From: Hydrogenophilales bacterium 16-61-112
GTDB taxonomy: Bacteria > Pseudomonadota > Gammaproteobacteria > Burkholderiales > Thiobacillaceae
Length of the DNA: 51,547 bases
Assembly (NCBI GenBank): GCA_002257045.1
Contig: NCHD01000015.1
Span: forward strand, 1-51,547
Reading direction: 5' to 3'
Shown here: piece after piece, positions 43,341-51,015 of the stretch
Layout of the letters: each line of letters starts with the position of its first letter
Numbering within the stretch: the stretch's first letter is position 1
Translations under genes and position numbers: made by a program
Notes under the pieces: model-generated
Told to the model about the DNA's origin: nothing
What the model saw: the letters and a program-made list of their open reading frames with translations, nothing else
Database searches by the model: none

Positions 43341-43985
43341 TCAGGCAGCCAACCCAACCGCGGATTTCACCATGGGCACAAAGCCCGGCAATGCCTCGAT
43401 GCGTTGCAACCAGTTGCGCAGGTGCGGATACAGATCGAGCGCGACATTGCCTTCGGGCGCGTGGGCAATGTAGGTGTAGTTGGCGAGGTCCGCAATGGTC
43501 GGGTTGTTGCCTGTCAGGAAGGATTTGTTTGTCAATTCGGTTTCCATCACGGCAAACAGCTCATGGGCTTGCGCAATGGCTGTTTTCGTATCGATGGGCG
43601 CCTTGAACAGGACTGCCAGTCGGGCCTTCGCTGGGCCAAACGCGACCGGCCCGGTCGCGACCGACAGCCAGCGCTGCACGTTAGCGGCAGCGACCGGGTC
43701 ACGCGGGAGCCATTGGCCGGCGTCATACTTGCTCGCCAGATACACCAGGATCGCATTTGAATCGGCCAGCGTAATGTCGTCATCCTGAATCACTGGCACC
43801 TGGCCAAACGAATTCATCGCCAGAAACGCGGGCTGCTTGTGTGCGCCGGCGGCAAGATCGACATCCACTGGCTCATAAGGCAGCCCGAGCAGGGACAGAA
43901 ACAACTCGACCCGATGGCTGTGGCCAGAGAGGAAGAAGCGGTGAAGCTTGATGGGTTGAGCGGGCAAGGCGGCAGCGGTATTCAC
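43341..43985 (-). CDS. Glutathione S-transferase family protein
   Basis: A 214-residue cytoplasmic protein with the two GST domains. The N-terminal thioredoxin-like part has KLHRFFLSGHSHRVELFLSL, then NSFGQVPVIQDDDITLADSNAILVYLA, with the cis-Pro and the glutathione-binding DSNAI. The C-terminal helical part has NPTIADLANYTYIAHAPEG. The start is GTG, with AAGGAG 7 bases upstream. It diverges from a LysR regulator, which probably controls it. Confidence 0.93.
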   Translation of the reverse strand: MNTAAALPAQPIKLHRFFLSGHSHRVELFLSLLGLPYEPVDVDLAAGAHKQPAFLAMNSFGQVPVIQDDDITLADSNAILVYLASKYDAGQWLPRDPVAAANVQRWLSVATGPVAFGPAKARLAVLFKAPIDTKTAIAQAHELFAVMETELTNKSFLTGNNPTIADLANYTYIAHAPEGNVALDLYPHLRNWLQRIEALPGFVPMVKSAVGLAA

Positions 43986-44075
43986 AATGAACTCCTTATT
44001 GACAGGGGGAAGTGACTGTGCGCAGTGTGATCACCATTGCTTGATGGATAAATGGCGCGTTCTACACAAGACTGA

Positions 44076-44088
44076 TCCATTAAATGGA
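44076..44088. promoter_or_regulatory. Probable LysR operator (T-N11-A palindrome)
   Basis: TCCATTAAATGGA is a perfect palindrome around one central base and matches the T-N11-A rule for LysR-type sites. It lies 12 bases before the lysR-type start codon and 91 bases from the GST start, in the shared intergenic region. A related half (GGATAAATGG) lies about 30 bases further up. Confidence 0.5.
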
Positions 44089-44100
44089 ATAATCTGGCGC

Positions 44101-45021
44101 ATGGACAAACTCAAAGCCATGCAAACCGTTGTCAGTATTGCCGATGAAGGCAGCCTGACGGCTGCCGCTGCAGCGCTGGACTCTTCGCCCCCCGCCGTCG
44201 TGCGCACGTTGGCGACATTGGAAGCTTATTTGGGCATCCGCCTGTTCAATCGCACCACGCGACGCATTTCGCTGACCGAAGAAGGCCGCCATTACATCGA
44301 GAACTGCCGTCAGTTGCTGACAGCCATCAAGGATGCTGAATCTGCCTTGACCACAGACGCGGTCGAGCCTAGCGGCCAACTAACCATCACTGCGCCGGTG
44401 CTGTTTGGCCAGATGTATGTCGCGCCGGCCGTGACGCGCTTTGTGCAGAAACATGACAAGGTGCGCGTCAATCTCTTGCTGCTGGATCGCGTGGCCAACC
44501 TGCTGGAGGAACATATCGACGTCGGCATACGCATCGGCCCGCTGGAGGACTCGACTCTGGTTGCGCAGCCGCTGGGCAGCGTTCGCCGCATGGTCGTCGC
44601 CAGCCCGGACTATATGAGTCGCCATGCCGTGCCCCAACACCCGAGAGACCTGCTCAAAGCCAACTGCGTGCGTTTCTCCGGTGGCGCGGGACCGTGGTGG
44701 ACGTTTCACGAAAGCGGCAAGCCGTTCACGGTGCCGGTAACCGGCAATCTGGAATTCAACCATGTCGCCCCGGCGGCCGAAGCCTGCCTGGCCGGGCTGG
44801 GTTTCGGCATGTTCATCTCGTATCAGGTGGCGCATCACATTGCGCAAAACCATCTGCAAGTCGTGCTGGAATCGTTCGAGCCCCCGCCGCGACCGATCCA
44901 TGTCGTCTACCCGCATGCGCGACTCCTGCCGGCCAGAACCAAAGTCTTTATAGAGTGGATCAAGCAGGAGCTAAAAGACTTGCACTCTCAACCTTCTCTA
45001 CAGACGTCCCATCCCCGTTAA
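44101..45021 (+). CDS. LysR family transcriptional regulator
   Basis: A 306-residue regulator. The N-terminal winged helix-turn-helix is clear: MDKLKAMQTVVSIADEGSLT, then AAAAALDSSPPAVVRTLATLEAYLGIRLFNRTTRRISLTEEG. From about residue 90 a substrate-binding effector domain follows, with ITAPVLFGQMYVAPAVTRFV. ATG 44101 is chosen for the standard MDKL start; the frame extends upstream to 43987. It diverges from the GST gene and probably controls GST-PNPOx-DUF1348. Effector not predictable. Confidence 0.93.
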   Translation: MDKLKAMQTVVSIADEGSLTAAAAALDSSPPAVVRTLATLEAYLGIRLFNRTTRRISLTEEGRHYIENCRQLLTAIKDAESALTTDAVEPSGQLTITAPVLFGQMYVAPAVTRFVQKHDKVRVNLLLLDRVANLLEEHIDVGIRIGPLEDSTLVAQPLGSVRRMVVASPDYMSRHAVPQHPRDLLKANCVRFSGGAGPWWTFHESGKPFTVPVTGNLEFNHVAPAAEACLAGLGFGMFISYQVAHHIAQNHLQVVLESFEPPPRPIHVVYPHARLLPARTKVFIEWIKQELKDLHSQPSLQTSHPR

Positions 45022-45341
45022 CCAAATGAATTGCTCTGAATTCGATAGACACTCTTGAGTGTCCGAAATGGTCAGGAAGTGACAGTGGGCTGCTGAATTC
45101 CGACCCAACGAGGACTCAGAGAAGACGACGTGAACGTCGGGTGCTCGCTCAATGGTTGCTTTAGCAGGAAACCGCGGTCTGCCTCCTGTTATTCAATAGT
45201 CGAGCCTTCGCATTTGAGGTTGGGTATCTTTAGGGTGCGCCCGTCATGCAGCGACACGATTCATTTTTCGTTGTGGTATGCGGGGTGTATTGGTTCTGCA
45301 TCAGGCACTCCGAGGATTTCGGTATTGCAGTCAGCCTGCGC
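45022..45341. other. Intergenic region with no recognised gene
   Basis: About 320 bases between the 3' ends of the LysR and GNAT genes. An open frame from 45130 crosses into the GNAT gene on the opposite strand and encodes nothing recognisable. No convincing RNA gene, repeat or terminator was seen apart from a short ACTCTTGAGTGT palindrome near 45051. Confidence 0.6.
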
Positions 45342-45884
45342 TCAAGCGCAATGCGTAAAGACTGGACGCGTTGTCTGCTTGGTAAGAAACTCAATTTTGA
45401 GCCCTTCGACTAGAGGTCGTCCTATCCCCGCTGCAACCGGGTAATCCTCGATCTGCCCTGTTCTTGCATAGCCTCGTCGTTCGTAGAAGGTGATCAATTC
45501 CGGGCGTGCGGCCAGCACGGCCACTTGAACAACGATGGCCTTGAAGTGTTCAGCCGCGAATGTTTCGGCGTACTGGAGCGTGCTTTTGCCCAACCCCTGC
45601 GCTTGTAAGGCGGGTTCGGTCGCCAGCATGCCGATCCAGGCGCCAGATGCATCGCCTTGCACATGGACGCACGCGACTATGGCGCCGTCCCGGCACATCA
45701 CCAGGACGGTTTGGCCTGATCGAAGCAGCACCCGTACCTGTGCGGACGATATCCTGTCGCCAGCCAACAGATGGGATTCATGCGTCCAGCCACGCATTGA
45801 CGTACCCGGTCGGTAAGCCCGATTGACCAGATTGGCTATGTCGTTAGCGTCGGTTTTGGCGGCGATTCGGCAGTCGATTTGCAT
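45342..45884 (-). CDS. GNAT family N-acetyltransferase
   Basis: A 180-residue acetyltransferase. The acetyl-CoA site is visible as WIGMLATEPALQAQGLGKST near residue 95 (Q-x-x-G-x-G/A pattern), followed by LITFYERRGYARTGQIEDYP, the usual GNAT C-terminal motif. The start lies inside the end of the preceding gene (49-base overlap). It is the last gene of the minus-strand operon. Substrate unknown. Confidence 0.9.
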   Translation of the reverse strand: MQIDCRIAAKTDANDIANLVNRAYRPGTSMRGWTHESHLLAGDRISSAQVRVLLRSGQTVLVMCRDGAIVACVHVQGDASGAWIGMLATEPALQAQGLGKSTLQYAETFAAEHFKAIVVQVAVLAARPELITFYERRGYARTGQIEDYPVAAGIGRPLVEGLKIEFLTKQTTRPVFTHCA

Positions 45885-46345
45885 GCGAGTCCATTCGCTT
45901 TGGAGGTGGTTTCGAATTCCGGCTCGCGGCGGAATCCGCTAGCCATCCGGTTCCAGAAATTCGCCAAGGAAATCGCGAGACTCAGCTCGACGATCTCAAG
46001 ATCGGAAAAATGAAACTTCAGGGCTGCGAACACGGATTCTTCAGCCCGAGTGTCAGGTAGCAGGGTCAAAGCTTCGGCCCAGGCCAGCGCTGCTTTTTCA
46101 CGTGCGTCGAAAAACGGCGATTCATGCCAGACCGTCAGGCTGTCCAGTCTGCATTGCGATTCACCCTGACGCAGGGCTTCCCTGAAATGCAGATGTAGAC
46201 AGTAGACGCAAGCATTCAACTGCGACACACGCGCCTCGATCAACACGCGAAGTGCCGGATTGAGCCCGAACTGCTTCTGCTCGCGGGTAATGTGCCGCAG
46301 CCGGGTAATGAGGTCCGGCATGTGGGAAAAATAGTCGATGCGCAT
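45836..46345 (-). CDS. Carboxymuconolactone decarboxylase (AhpD-like) family protein
   Basis: A 169-residue protein with the CMD/AhpD alkylhydroperoxidase core. The redox-active pair is in VSQLNACVYCLHLHFREALRQG near residue 45 (CxxC followed by H), with EKAALAWAEALTLLP downstream. Such proteins often act as peroxide or disulfide reductants. It starts 3 bases after the ABM-like gene and overlaps the GNAT gene. Confidence 0.9.
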   Translation of the reverse strand: MRIDYFSHMPDLITRLRHITREQKQFGLNPALRVLIEARVSQLNACVYCLHLHFREALRQGESQCRLDSLTVWHESPFFDAREKAALAWAEALTLLPDTRAEESVFAALKFHFSDLEIVELSLAISLANFWNRMASGFRREPEFETTSKANGLACKSTAESPPKPTLTT

Positions 46346-46348
46346 GCT

Positions 46349-46633
46349 TCAAAGCGAACTTTGCTCAATCTCGTCCAGATAGAGGAATGTGGGCGTCCTG
46401 ACGCCAGCCTGATGCCGGATCTCAACGAGTTCTGGCGATTCGAAAAATACACGTGCACGATCTAGGGAAACCCACACCGAGAAATGCACGATATGGTTGG
46501 CCGCACCATCGCGGCGCAGCAATCGATAGCGTATTTCTCCCGCCTGTTTTCTGATGCCGGCAGCCTGATCAAACACGGCTTTCCAGGTTTCGTAGTCTTC
46601 GACTTCGTGAATGATGAGTACGTGATGCGTCAT
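46349..46633 (-). CDS. ABM-like (dimeric alpha-beta barrel) small protein
   Basis: A 94-residue protein whose sequence MTHHVLIIHEVEDYETWKAV, then IVHFSVWVSLDRARVFFESPEL, fits the dimeric alpha-beta barrel fold of antibiotic-biosynthesis-monooxygenase-like proteins. ATG 46633 is chosen; the frame extends into the cupin gene. Function unknown. It is in the middle of the operon. Confidence 0.65.
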   Translation of the reverse strand: MTHHVLIIHEVEDYETWKAVFDQAAGIRKQAGEIRYRLLRRDGAANHIVHFSVWVSLDRARVFFESPELVEIRHQAGVRTPTFLYLDEIEQSSL

Positions 46634-46650
46634 GGGCTCTTCACCTGTAA

Positions 46651-47142
46651 TCAGTAGGGTGTTCCATCTTTGTGGCTGAACGTCCACTGGCCGTCGTTGA
46701 ACTGCGCGTGCAGATCGTCGTCCGGGTACGTGACTTCATCTCCCGACGTGCGGTCGCCGATTTCGAGATAGACCACGTCTTCTCCGGTCTCGTTTATCAG
46801 CGTGTGCGCGTTGCCAGTCCCTGCGCGGAAACCGGCGCACATGCCTGGCGATAATCGGGTTTTTCCCTCGTTGGTCAGCAAGCTTGGGCAACCTTGCAGG
46901 ACAAACACAAACTCGTCCTGTCTCTCGTGCGCGTGTCGCAGCGAGGACACGGCATTGGGTTCCAGACGGGTGAGGTTCACACCGAAGTTCTTCAAGCCGA
47001 ACAGGTCGCCGAGTGGTCGTTTGTGTCTGCCTGACAGGCGCGAGGCCAGCATGGCGGCGACAGGCTCGGGGTAAAGGGTGGGACGCGTCCGCAGCGGGGC
47101 ATCCGCGGCCATGATTGCCACAGGAATGGATTTGTCTGACAT
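46651..47142 (-). CDS. Cupin domain protein
   Basis: A 163-residue single-cupin protein. Metal ligands are likely in HAHERQDEFVFVLQGCPSLL near residue 70 (motif 1) and in the second motif around GMCAGFRAGTGNAHTLIN near 105. The C-terminus DDLHAQFNDGQWTFSHKDGTPY is typical of a group often annotated as transcriptional-regulator-like cupins. AAGGAA precedes the ATG. Substrate unknown. Confidence 0.88.
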   Translation of the reverse strand: MSDKSIPVAIMAADAPLRTRPTLYPEPVAAMLASRLSGRHKRPLGDLFGLKNFGVNLTRLEPNAVSSLRHAHERQDEFVFVLQGCPSLLTNEGKTRLSPGMCAGFRAGTGNAHTLINETGEDVVYLEIGDRTSGDEVTYPDDDLHAQFNDGQWTFSHKDGTPY

Positions 47143-47198
47143 GAGGGTTCCTTTACGATTGATATGAGATTGAGGCTACGCGAATGGCAATGACGTAT

Positions 47199-47624
47199 TC
47201 ACGCTCGATGCGTTACCAGCTCAAAAACGAAACTCCCCCACATTGCGAACAGCCATGCCGCGCCAAGCATCCAGGCGACGAAGCGGTGGAACACGCGGTT
47301 GTAGGTGACGTGGATCAGGCTATGCGCAGCGCGCAGTGCGACAAATACCCACGCCGCAGTGACATATCCTGCCGTGCCCATGCCGGTTGCCACCATTGCA
47401 AGGCACAGCACATAGAACAACACAGGCAACTCAAACAGATTGGAGAAATTATCGAGTGACTGTGTGTTCTTCAGAATCCGCGAGGTCTCGCGGGAGGATG
47501 CCAATGATTGTGGCGTGATTCCACGTGAGCGCATTTCAACAATGCGCTCGTATAAGGCGCGCATCCAGACAAATGCGGTCAATGCAACCATGGCAGCGCA
47601 GGGCAGCAAAATATCGTGTGGCAT
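47199..47624 (-). CDS. MAPEG family membrane protein
   Basis: A 141-residue inner membrane protein with four predicted helices, including the MAPEG signature region TQSLDNFSNLFELPVLFYVL near residue 58 and VALRAAHSLIHVTYNRVFHRFVAW near 100. MAPEG members are glutathione-linked or of unknown activity in bacteria. ATG 47624 follows GGGGAG; the frame extends slightly upstream. Confidence 0.9.
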   Translation of the reverse strand: MPHDILLPCAAMVALTAFVWMRALYERIVEMRSRGITPQSLASSRETSRILKNTQSLDNFSNLFELPVLFYVLCLAMVATGMGTAGYVTAAWVFVALRAAHSLIHVTYNRVFHRFVAWMLGAAWLFAMWGSFVFELVTHRA

Positions 47625-47628
47625 GTGT

Positions 47629-48113
47629 CTATCTCCCCGCCGCTTTTTCGCCACGCAGCGTCATTACCGAACTTATCGCCATTGCAACTAGCTTACCGTC
47701 GTCACGGAAGATTTCGCACGTGTAATGGCTGACGGTATTCCCGCTCTGCAGGGGTTTGGCTACGGCGCGCAATTCGGACTTCCACACCGGCCGGATGAAG
47801 TTGACTTTGAGATCGATGCTGGCGAAGGATTCGCCCTCGGCTATCTGCGTGGAATGCGCGGTTCCGATCGCGGCGTCGGCCAGCTCGCAGATCAGGCCGG
47901 CATGCACCGTGCCCTGCTGATTGCCATAATCCCGGCGTCGGCGTCGATCTCCACCGTGGCCCGGCCCGCGTCTATTTCAACGATACGCATTGCCAGGGTG
48001 CGTGAAATTGCGGTGGGATAACGCATATGGGTTGTTTCACCCGGCGACAGCTTGCCGGCGATAAATCGCTGCAGCCAAGCCAGAACCGGGAGCTCTCGCG
48101 AATGATCACTCAT
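47629..48113 (-). pseudogene. PaaI-type hotdog thioesterase, frameshifted
   Basis: Two adjacent frames make up one hotdog-fold acyl-CoA thioesterase of about 160 residues. The first frame runs from 48113 to about 47924 (MSDHSRELPVLAWLQRFIAG through GRATVEIDADAGIM). The second continues with HAGLICELADAAIG, the hotdog active-site helix, and SFASIDLKVNFIRPV to 47629. Adding one G at about 47924 (ATTATGGC to ATTATGGGC on the minus strand) restores GNQQGTVHAGL. The change is in a short G-run, so a sequencing error is possible. It overlaps the NTF2-like gene by 8 bases. Confidence 0.8.
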
Positions 48114-48501
48114 GGTGTTCCCTGCTTATTCCAATGGGCGAAACGCTATAGCAGGCGACGGCCTTGAACGCCTTTCCGTTACCGTCAAGGTGAAACGTCT
48201 CGGCTACCATGCCCCGGTGCCCCGCGTAATAAATCGTCAGGCTGCCCACACCGGCGAGCACGTCGATCAGCTTGAAATGCAGGTTCGGTATTCTGGTAAG
48301 TCCTGTTTCCCAATAGAGTCGGACGGCCTCATGACCACGCAGGCAGCCGTTGGCCTCGCCGGCCAGCTCGATGATGTAGGGGGAACAGAATTCGAAGTCC
48401 CGGGTGAAATGATCGAGCACCGCGTTCAGATCGTGACGATTCCAGGCGTCGTTCCAGTCTTGCGCAAAAGCCAAAGCGGCATCCTGTGTAACAAGCGGCA
48501 T
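48106..48501 (-). CDS. NTF2/SnoaL-like family protein
   Basis: A 131-residue protein of the NTF2-like fold. It has ALAFAQDWNDAWNRHDLNAV at the start, FTRDFEFCSPYIIE, then LRGHEAVRLYWETGLTRIP and LHFKLIDVLAGVGSLTIYYAGHRGM. GAGGAA precedes the ATG. Activity unknown; the fold occurs in both enzymes and binding proteins. Confidence 0.85.
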   Translation of the reverse strand: MPLVTQDAALAFAQDWNDAWNRHDLNAVLDHFTRDFEFCSPYIIELAGEANGCLRGHEAVRLYWETGLTRIPNLHFKLIDVLAGVGSLTIYYAGHRGMVAETFHLDGNGKAFKAVACYSVSPIGISREHHE

Positions 48502-48516
48502 ACGTATTTCCTCAGA

Positions 48517-48771
48517 TCAGCGGTACAAACCACGCGCGGCAGCATCGATGTTGCTGTGAGATAGGCCCAAATCGTGCAAGGCGCGATCGTCGAGCGCACG
48601 CAACTGTGCAGCCCCCCTGCGTTGCCGTAGGGTACGCATCAGCCAGCGCCACCAGACAACGAGTTGCCGCCTGCGATACCGATTCCGCAAACATTCCGCG
48701 TATGCAATGCGGGTACGGATATCGACCGCAGTGCGCTTGCTGTCCGGTGCGGCCATGGCTGTCACCTGCAT
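48517..48771 (-). CDS. DUF1127 small protein
   Basis: An 84-residue basic protein. The DUF1127 motif is in the C-terminal half: RRRGAAQLRALDDRALHDLG in context (L-x-x-LDDRAL-x-DLGLS). The N-terminal half is rich in Arg and Lys. DUF1127 proteins in other bacteria are linked to phosphate and RNA-related regulation (general knowledge), but no role is claimed here. It is the first gene of the eight-gene operon and diverges from the MocR regulator. Confidence 0.85.
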   Translation of the reverse strand: MQVTAMAAPDSKRTAVDIRTRIAYAECLRNRYRRRQLVVWWRWLMRTLRQRRGAAQLRALDDRALHDLGLSHSNIDAAARGLYR

Positions 48772-48836
48772 GTTGCAATGCGTTCATGCTAGGTGTGGAT
48801 GCCGCCGGGTACACGATCAGCTATGCTGGTATTTGT

Positions 48837-48871
48837 GCAGTACAGACCCGACATCTGTACATCTGTACTGC
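48837..48871. promoter_or_regulatory. Probable MocR operator: three GTACAGA motifs
   Basis: GCAGTACAGA (48837-48846) and TCTGTACTGC (48862-48871) form a perfect 10-bp inverted repeat. The right arm is preceded by a further copy of TCTGTAC (48854-48860), giving an 8-bp direct repeat ATCTGTAC. The cluster lies in the divergent region between DUF1127 and the MocR gene, where MocR proteins usually bind. Confidence 0.55.
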
Positions 48872-48941
48872 TTGAATTTCAGCTCGACTGTATCGTTCGG
48901 CCTTGGCCGAGGCGTTTAGCCTGCAGGCTTACGGGGGACTC

Positions 48942-50357
48942 ATGAATTTCTACGAAGAGCTTGCCGAGCGTTTGAAAACAGGCATCCGGCAGGGTTTGTA
49001 CGCGCCCGGACAGAAAGTGCCGTCGGTGCGCCGTTACTCAGCCCATCAGCAAGCCAGCGCCTCCACCGTGGTGGCGGCGTATCGCTTGCTGGAGGCGCAG
49101 GGCTGGCTGGAGGCCAAGCCCCAGTCCGGTTATTTCGTCTGTCTTCCCGACACGCTGCCGCCTAGAGCCACCCAAACCTGCGAGGACGCCGCGCCATGCC
49201 AGGTCAGCGTATCCGGCCTGGCTGTTCGGCTTTATCAGGCTACCCAGCGCGAAGGGCTGATTTCACTCGGCGCCGCGGTACCGCATCCTGATCTACTGCC
49301 CACGCGCGATCTGCGCGAGGCGACCAGCCGGGCCATGCGCCGGTCACCCGAGGCAAGCTGCCGGTATAGCTTCCCGCCGGGAGAGAAATCCTTGCGCTTG
49401 CAGATTGCCCGGCGCGGTGCGGAAGCCGGTTGCGCTTTCGATCCGGAAGAAATCCAGGTCACTTGCGGCACCCAGGAGTCGATCCATCTCGCGTTGCGTG
49501 CGATTACCCGCCCCGGGGATGTGGTGGCCATCGAATCGCCGGCATTTTTCGGTACGCTGCAGGCGATCGAATCCATGGGATTGCAGGCGCTGGAAGTGCC
49601 GTGCGACGGCGATGGCATCAGCCTGGAAGCGCTGGCCATGGCGCTGGAGCGCTGGCCCGTCAAGGCCGTACTGGTGGTGGCCAATTTCAGCAACCCGAGC
49701 GGCTCGCTGATGCCCGACGCGCGCAAACGCCAGTTGGTGAAGATGCTGGCGGAGCGGGATATTCCGCTGATCGAGGACGACATCTATGGGGATCTGGCAC
49801 ACGATCGCATCCGTCCTCACGCGGTCAAGGCCTACGACACAACTGGCAATGTGCTGTATTGCGGCTCCTTCTCCAAAACGCTTGCCCCTGGTTGCCGAGT
49901 GGGTTGGCTGGTGCCCGGGCGCTGGGGGCAGGAAGTGTCGCAACTCAAGTACGTCAGTTCGATGGCCACCGCAACCTTGCCCCAGCTTGCCCTTTCCGAG
50001 TACCTTGCCAGCGGCCGCTATGAACGTCACCTGGTGCGATTGCGCCGCACGGTCGAATCAAATCTTTTGCGCGCGCAAACCCTCATCGCCCGGCATTTTC
50101 CGCATGACACCCGGGTGAGCCGGCCGCAGGGCGGGTTCCTGCTGTGGGTGCAGATGCCGCCCGACTGCGACGCCATGGGTCTGTATCAGGCCGCCATCAA
50201 CGAAGGTATCAGCATTTCGCCCGGCCCCTTGTTTTCGCCACAGGAAAAATTCCGGAATTGCTTCCGGCTTTCCGTGGCGCTGCCCTGGGATAGTCGCGTC
50301 GAGAATGCGCTGATCAGGCTTGGGGAGCTTGTGGGGCGTACCAAAGTCCAATCCTAG
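48942..50357 (+). CDS. MocR-family GntR/aminotransferase transcriptional regulator
   Basis: A 471-residue PLP-dependent regulator. The N-terminal GntR winged helix has LAERLKTGIRQGLYAPGQKV, then PSVRRYSAHQQASASTVVAAYRLLEAQGWLEAKPQSGYFV. After a linker (about residues 80-110) comes a type I aminotransferase fold with SFSKTLAPG, whose lysine near residue 311 should bind PLP, and ANFSNPSGSLMP. ATG 48942 follows GGGGGA; the frame extends to 48903. Binding of PLP and a GABA-like or other ligand is typical of the family but not deducible here. It diverges from the DUF1127 operon. Confidence 0.93.
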   Translation: MNFYEELAERLKTGIRQGLYAPGQKVPSVRRYSAHQQASASTVVAAYRLLEAQGWLEAKPQSGYFVCLPDTLPPRATQTCEDAAPCQVSVSGLAVRLYQATQREGLISLGAAVPHPDLLPTRDLREATSRAMRRSPEASCRYSFPPGEKSLRLQIARRGAEAGCAFDPEEIQVTCGTQESIHLALRAITRPGDVVAIESPAFFGTLQAIESMGLQALEVPCDGDGISLEALAMALERWPVKAVLVVANFSNPSGSLMPDARKRQLVKMLAERDIPLIEDDIYGDLAHDRIRPHAVKAYDTTGNVLYCGSFSKTLAPGCRVGWLVPGRWGQEVSQLKYVSSMATATLPQLALSEYLASGRYERHLVRLRRTVESNLLRAQTLIARHFPHDTRVSRPQGGFLLWVQMPPDCDAMGLYQAAINEGISISPGPLFSPQEKFRNCFRLSVALPWDSRVENALIRLGELVGRTKVQS

Positions 50358-50440
50358 GGTGAATCGTCTGGCGTTTGTCGCTCGCTGGAAAGCGGGAAAA
50401 TATGCGTCACCTTCCATGGTGAATCTGGGGGCTGCATGTC

Positions 50441-50869
50441 GGCCTTATGTAAAGCTTTGCATAAGGCCGATTATGCAAAGTCTTCGATTATGTGAAGTGG
50501 CGAGGGAAGTATTCTCGGAACGCTTGCTGGGCGCGGCCTAGCGCTAACTGACGGCGAAGAATGCTTTGCATAATTTCGCCTGTGATCTGTACTGCGGCGT
50601 CACGCACAGCGATCGGTTATGAGCCGCATCACTCTGCAGCAGATCATGGTGTATCCCCGGCCTACCGGCCTGCCGGTGAAGTCCTGTCTTTTTGCTTTGA
50701 GAACACCAGCCAAGATCCATCGTTGATCGTCCACCTTGCTCGCAGGCATCCAACCTAATAGCGCGGTGATTATGCAAAGCTCACAATGGAATCCATCCTC
50801 TGCTCATCGACATTTCCCGTCCGTTGACACATCTCACTTTTCATAATTGAGGACTTTGCATAATCGGCC
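50441..50869. repeat. TTATGCAAAG repeat block with 18-bp inverted repeat, possible mobile element
   Basis: Five exact copies of the 10-mer TTATGCAAAG/CTTTGCATAA (50455, 50471, 50564, 50770, 50854) and three close variants (50445, 50488, 50837) lie in 429 bases. A perfect 18-bp inverted repeat, GGCCGATTATGCAAAGTC (50465-50482) and its complement (50852-50869), brackets about 370 bases. At the left edge two copies form a 28-bp near-perfect palindrome (50441-50468). The short open frames inside (50544-50777 minus, 50561-50758 plus) show no recognisable protein. It could be a non-autonomous element, a solo element end pair, or an iteron-like array. Confidence 0.6.
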
Positions 50870-51015
50870 TAAGCGGTCTTTTGCCTGGCACAGCAAATAC
50901 GTCCGCTATGAACTTCTGACCGGTCGACTGCGGATCAGACCTTCAACGTACAAGCTCCGGGGCGCGAAAACAGGCGTCGAAGCCGGCTGTTGAAGCGTCC
51001 CACTGGAGAGGAATG

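Noticed and set aside
45130-45444. Plus-strand open frame of 104 codons
   Set aside because: It runs antisense into the GNAT gene, has no ribosome binding site and no recognisable domain.
50441-50869. Replication origin with DnaA boxes
   Set aside because: The repeats differ from the DnaA box at a key position in every copy, and neither dnaA, dnaN, gidA nor parAB is nearby. Kept only as a remote alternative.
50441-50869. CRISPR array
   Set aside because: Repeats are only 10 bases, in both orientations and irregularly spaced, and no cas genes are present.
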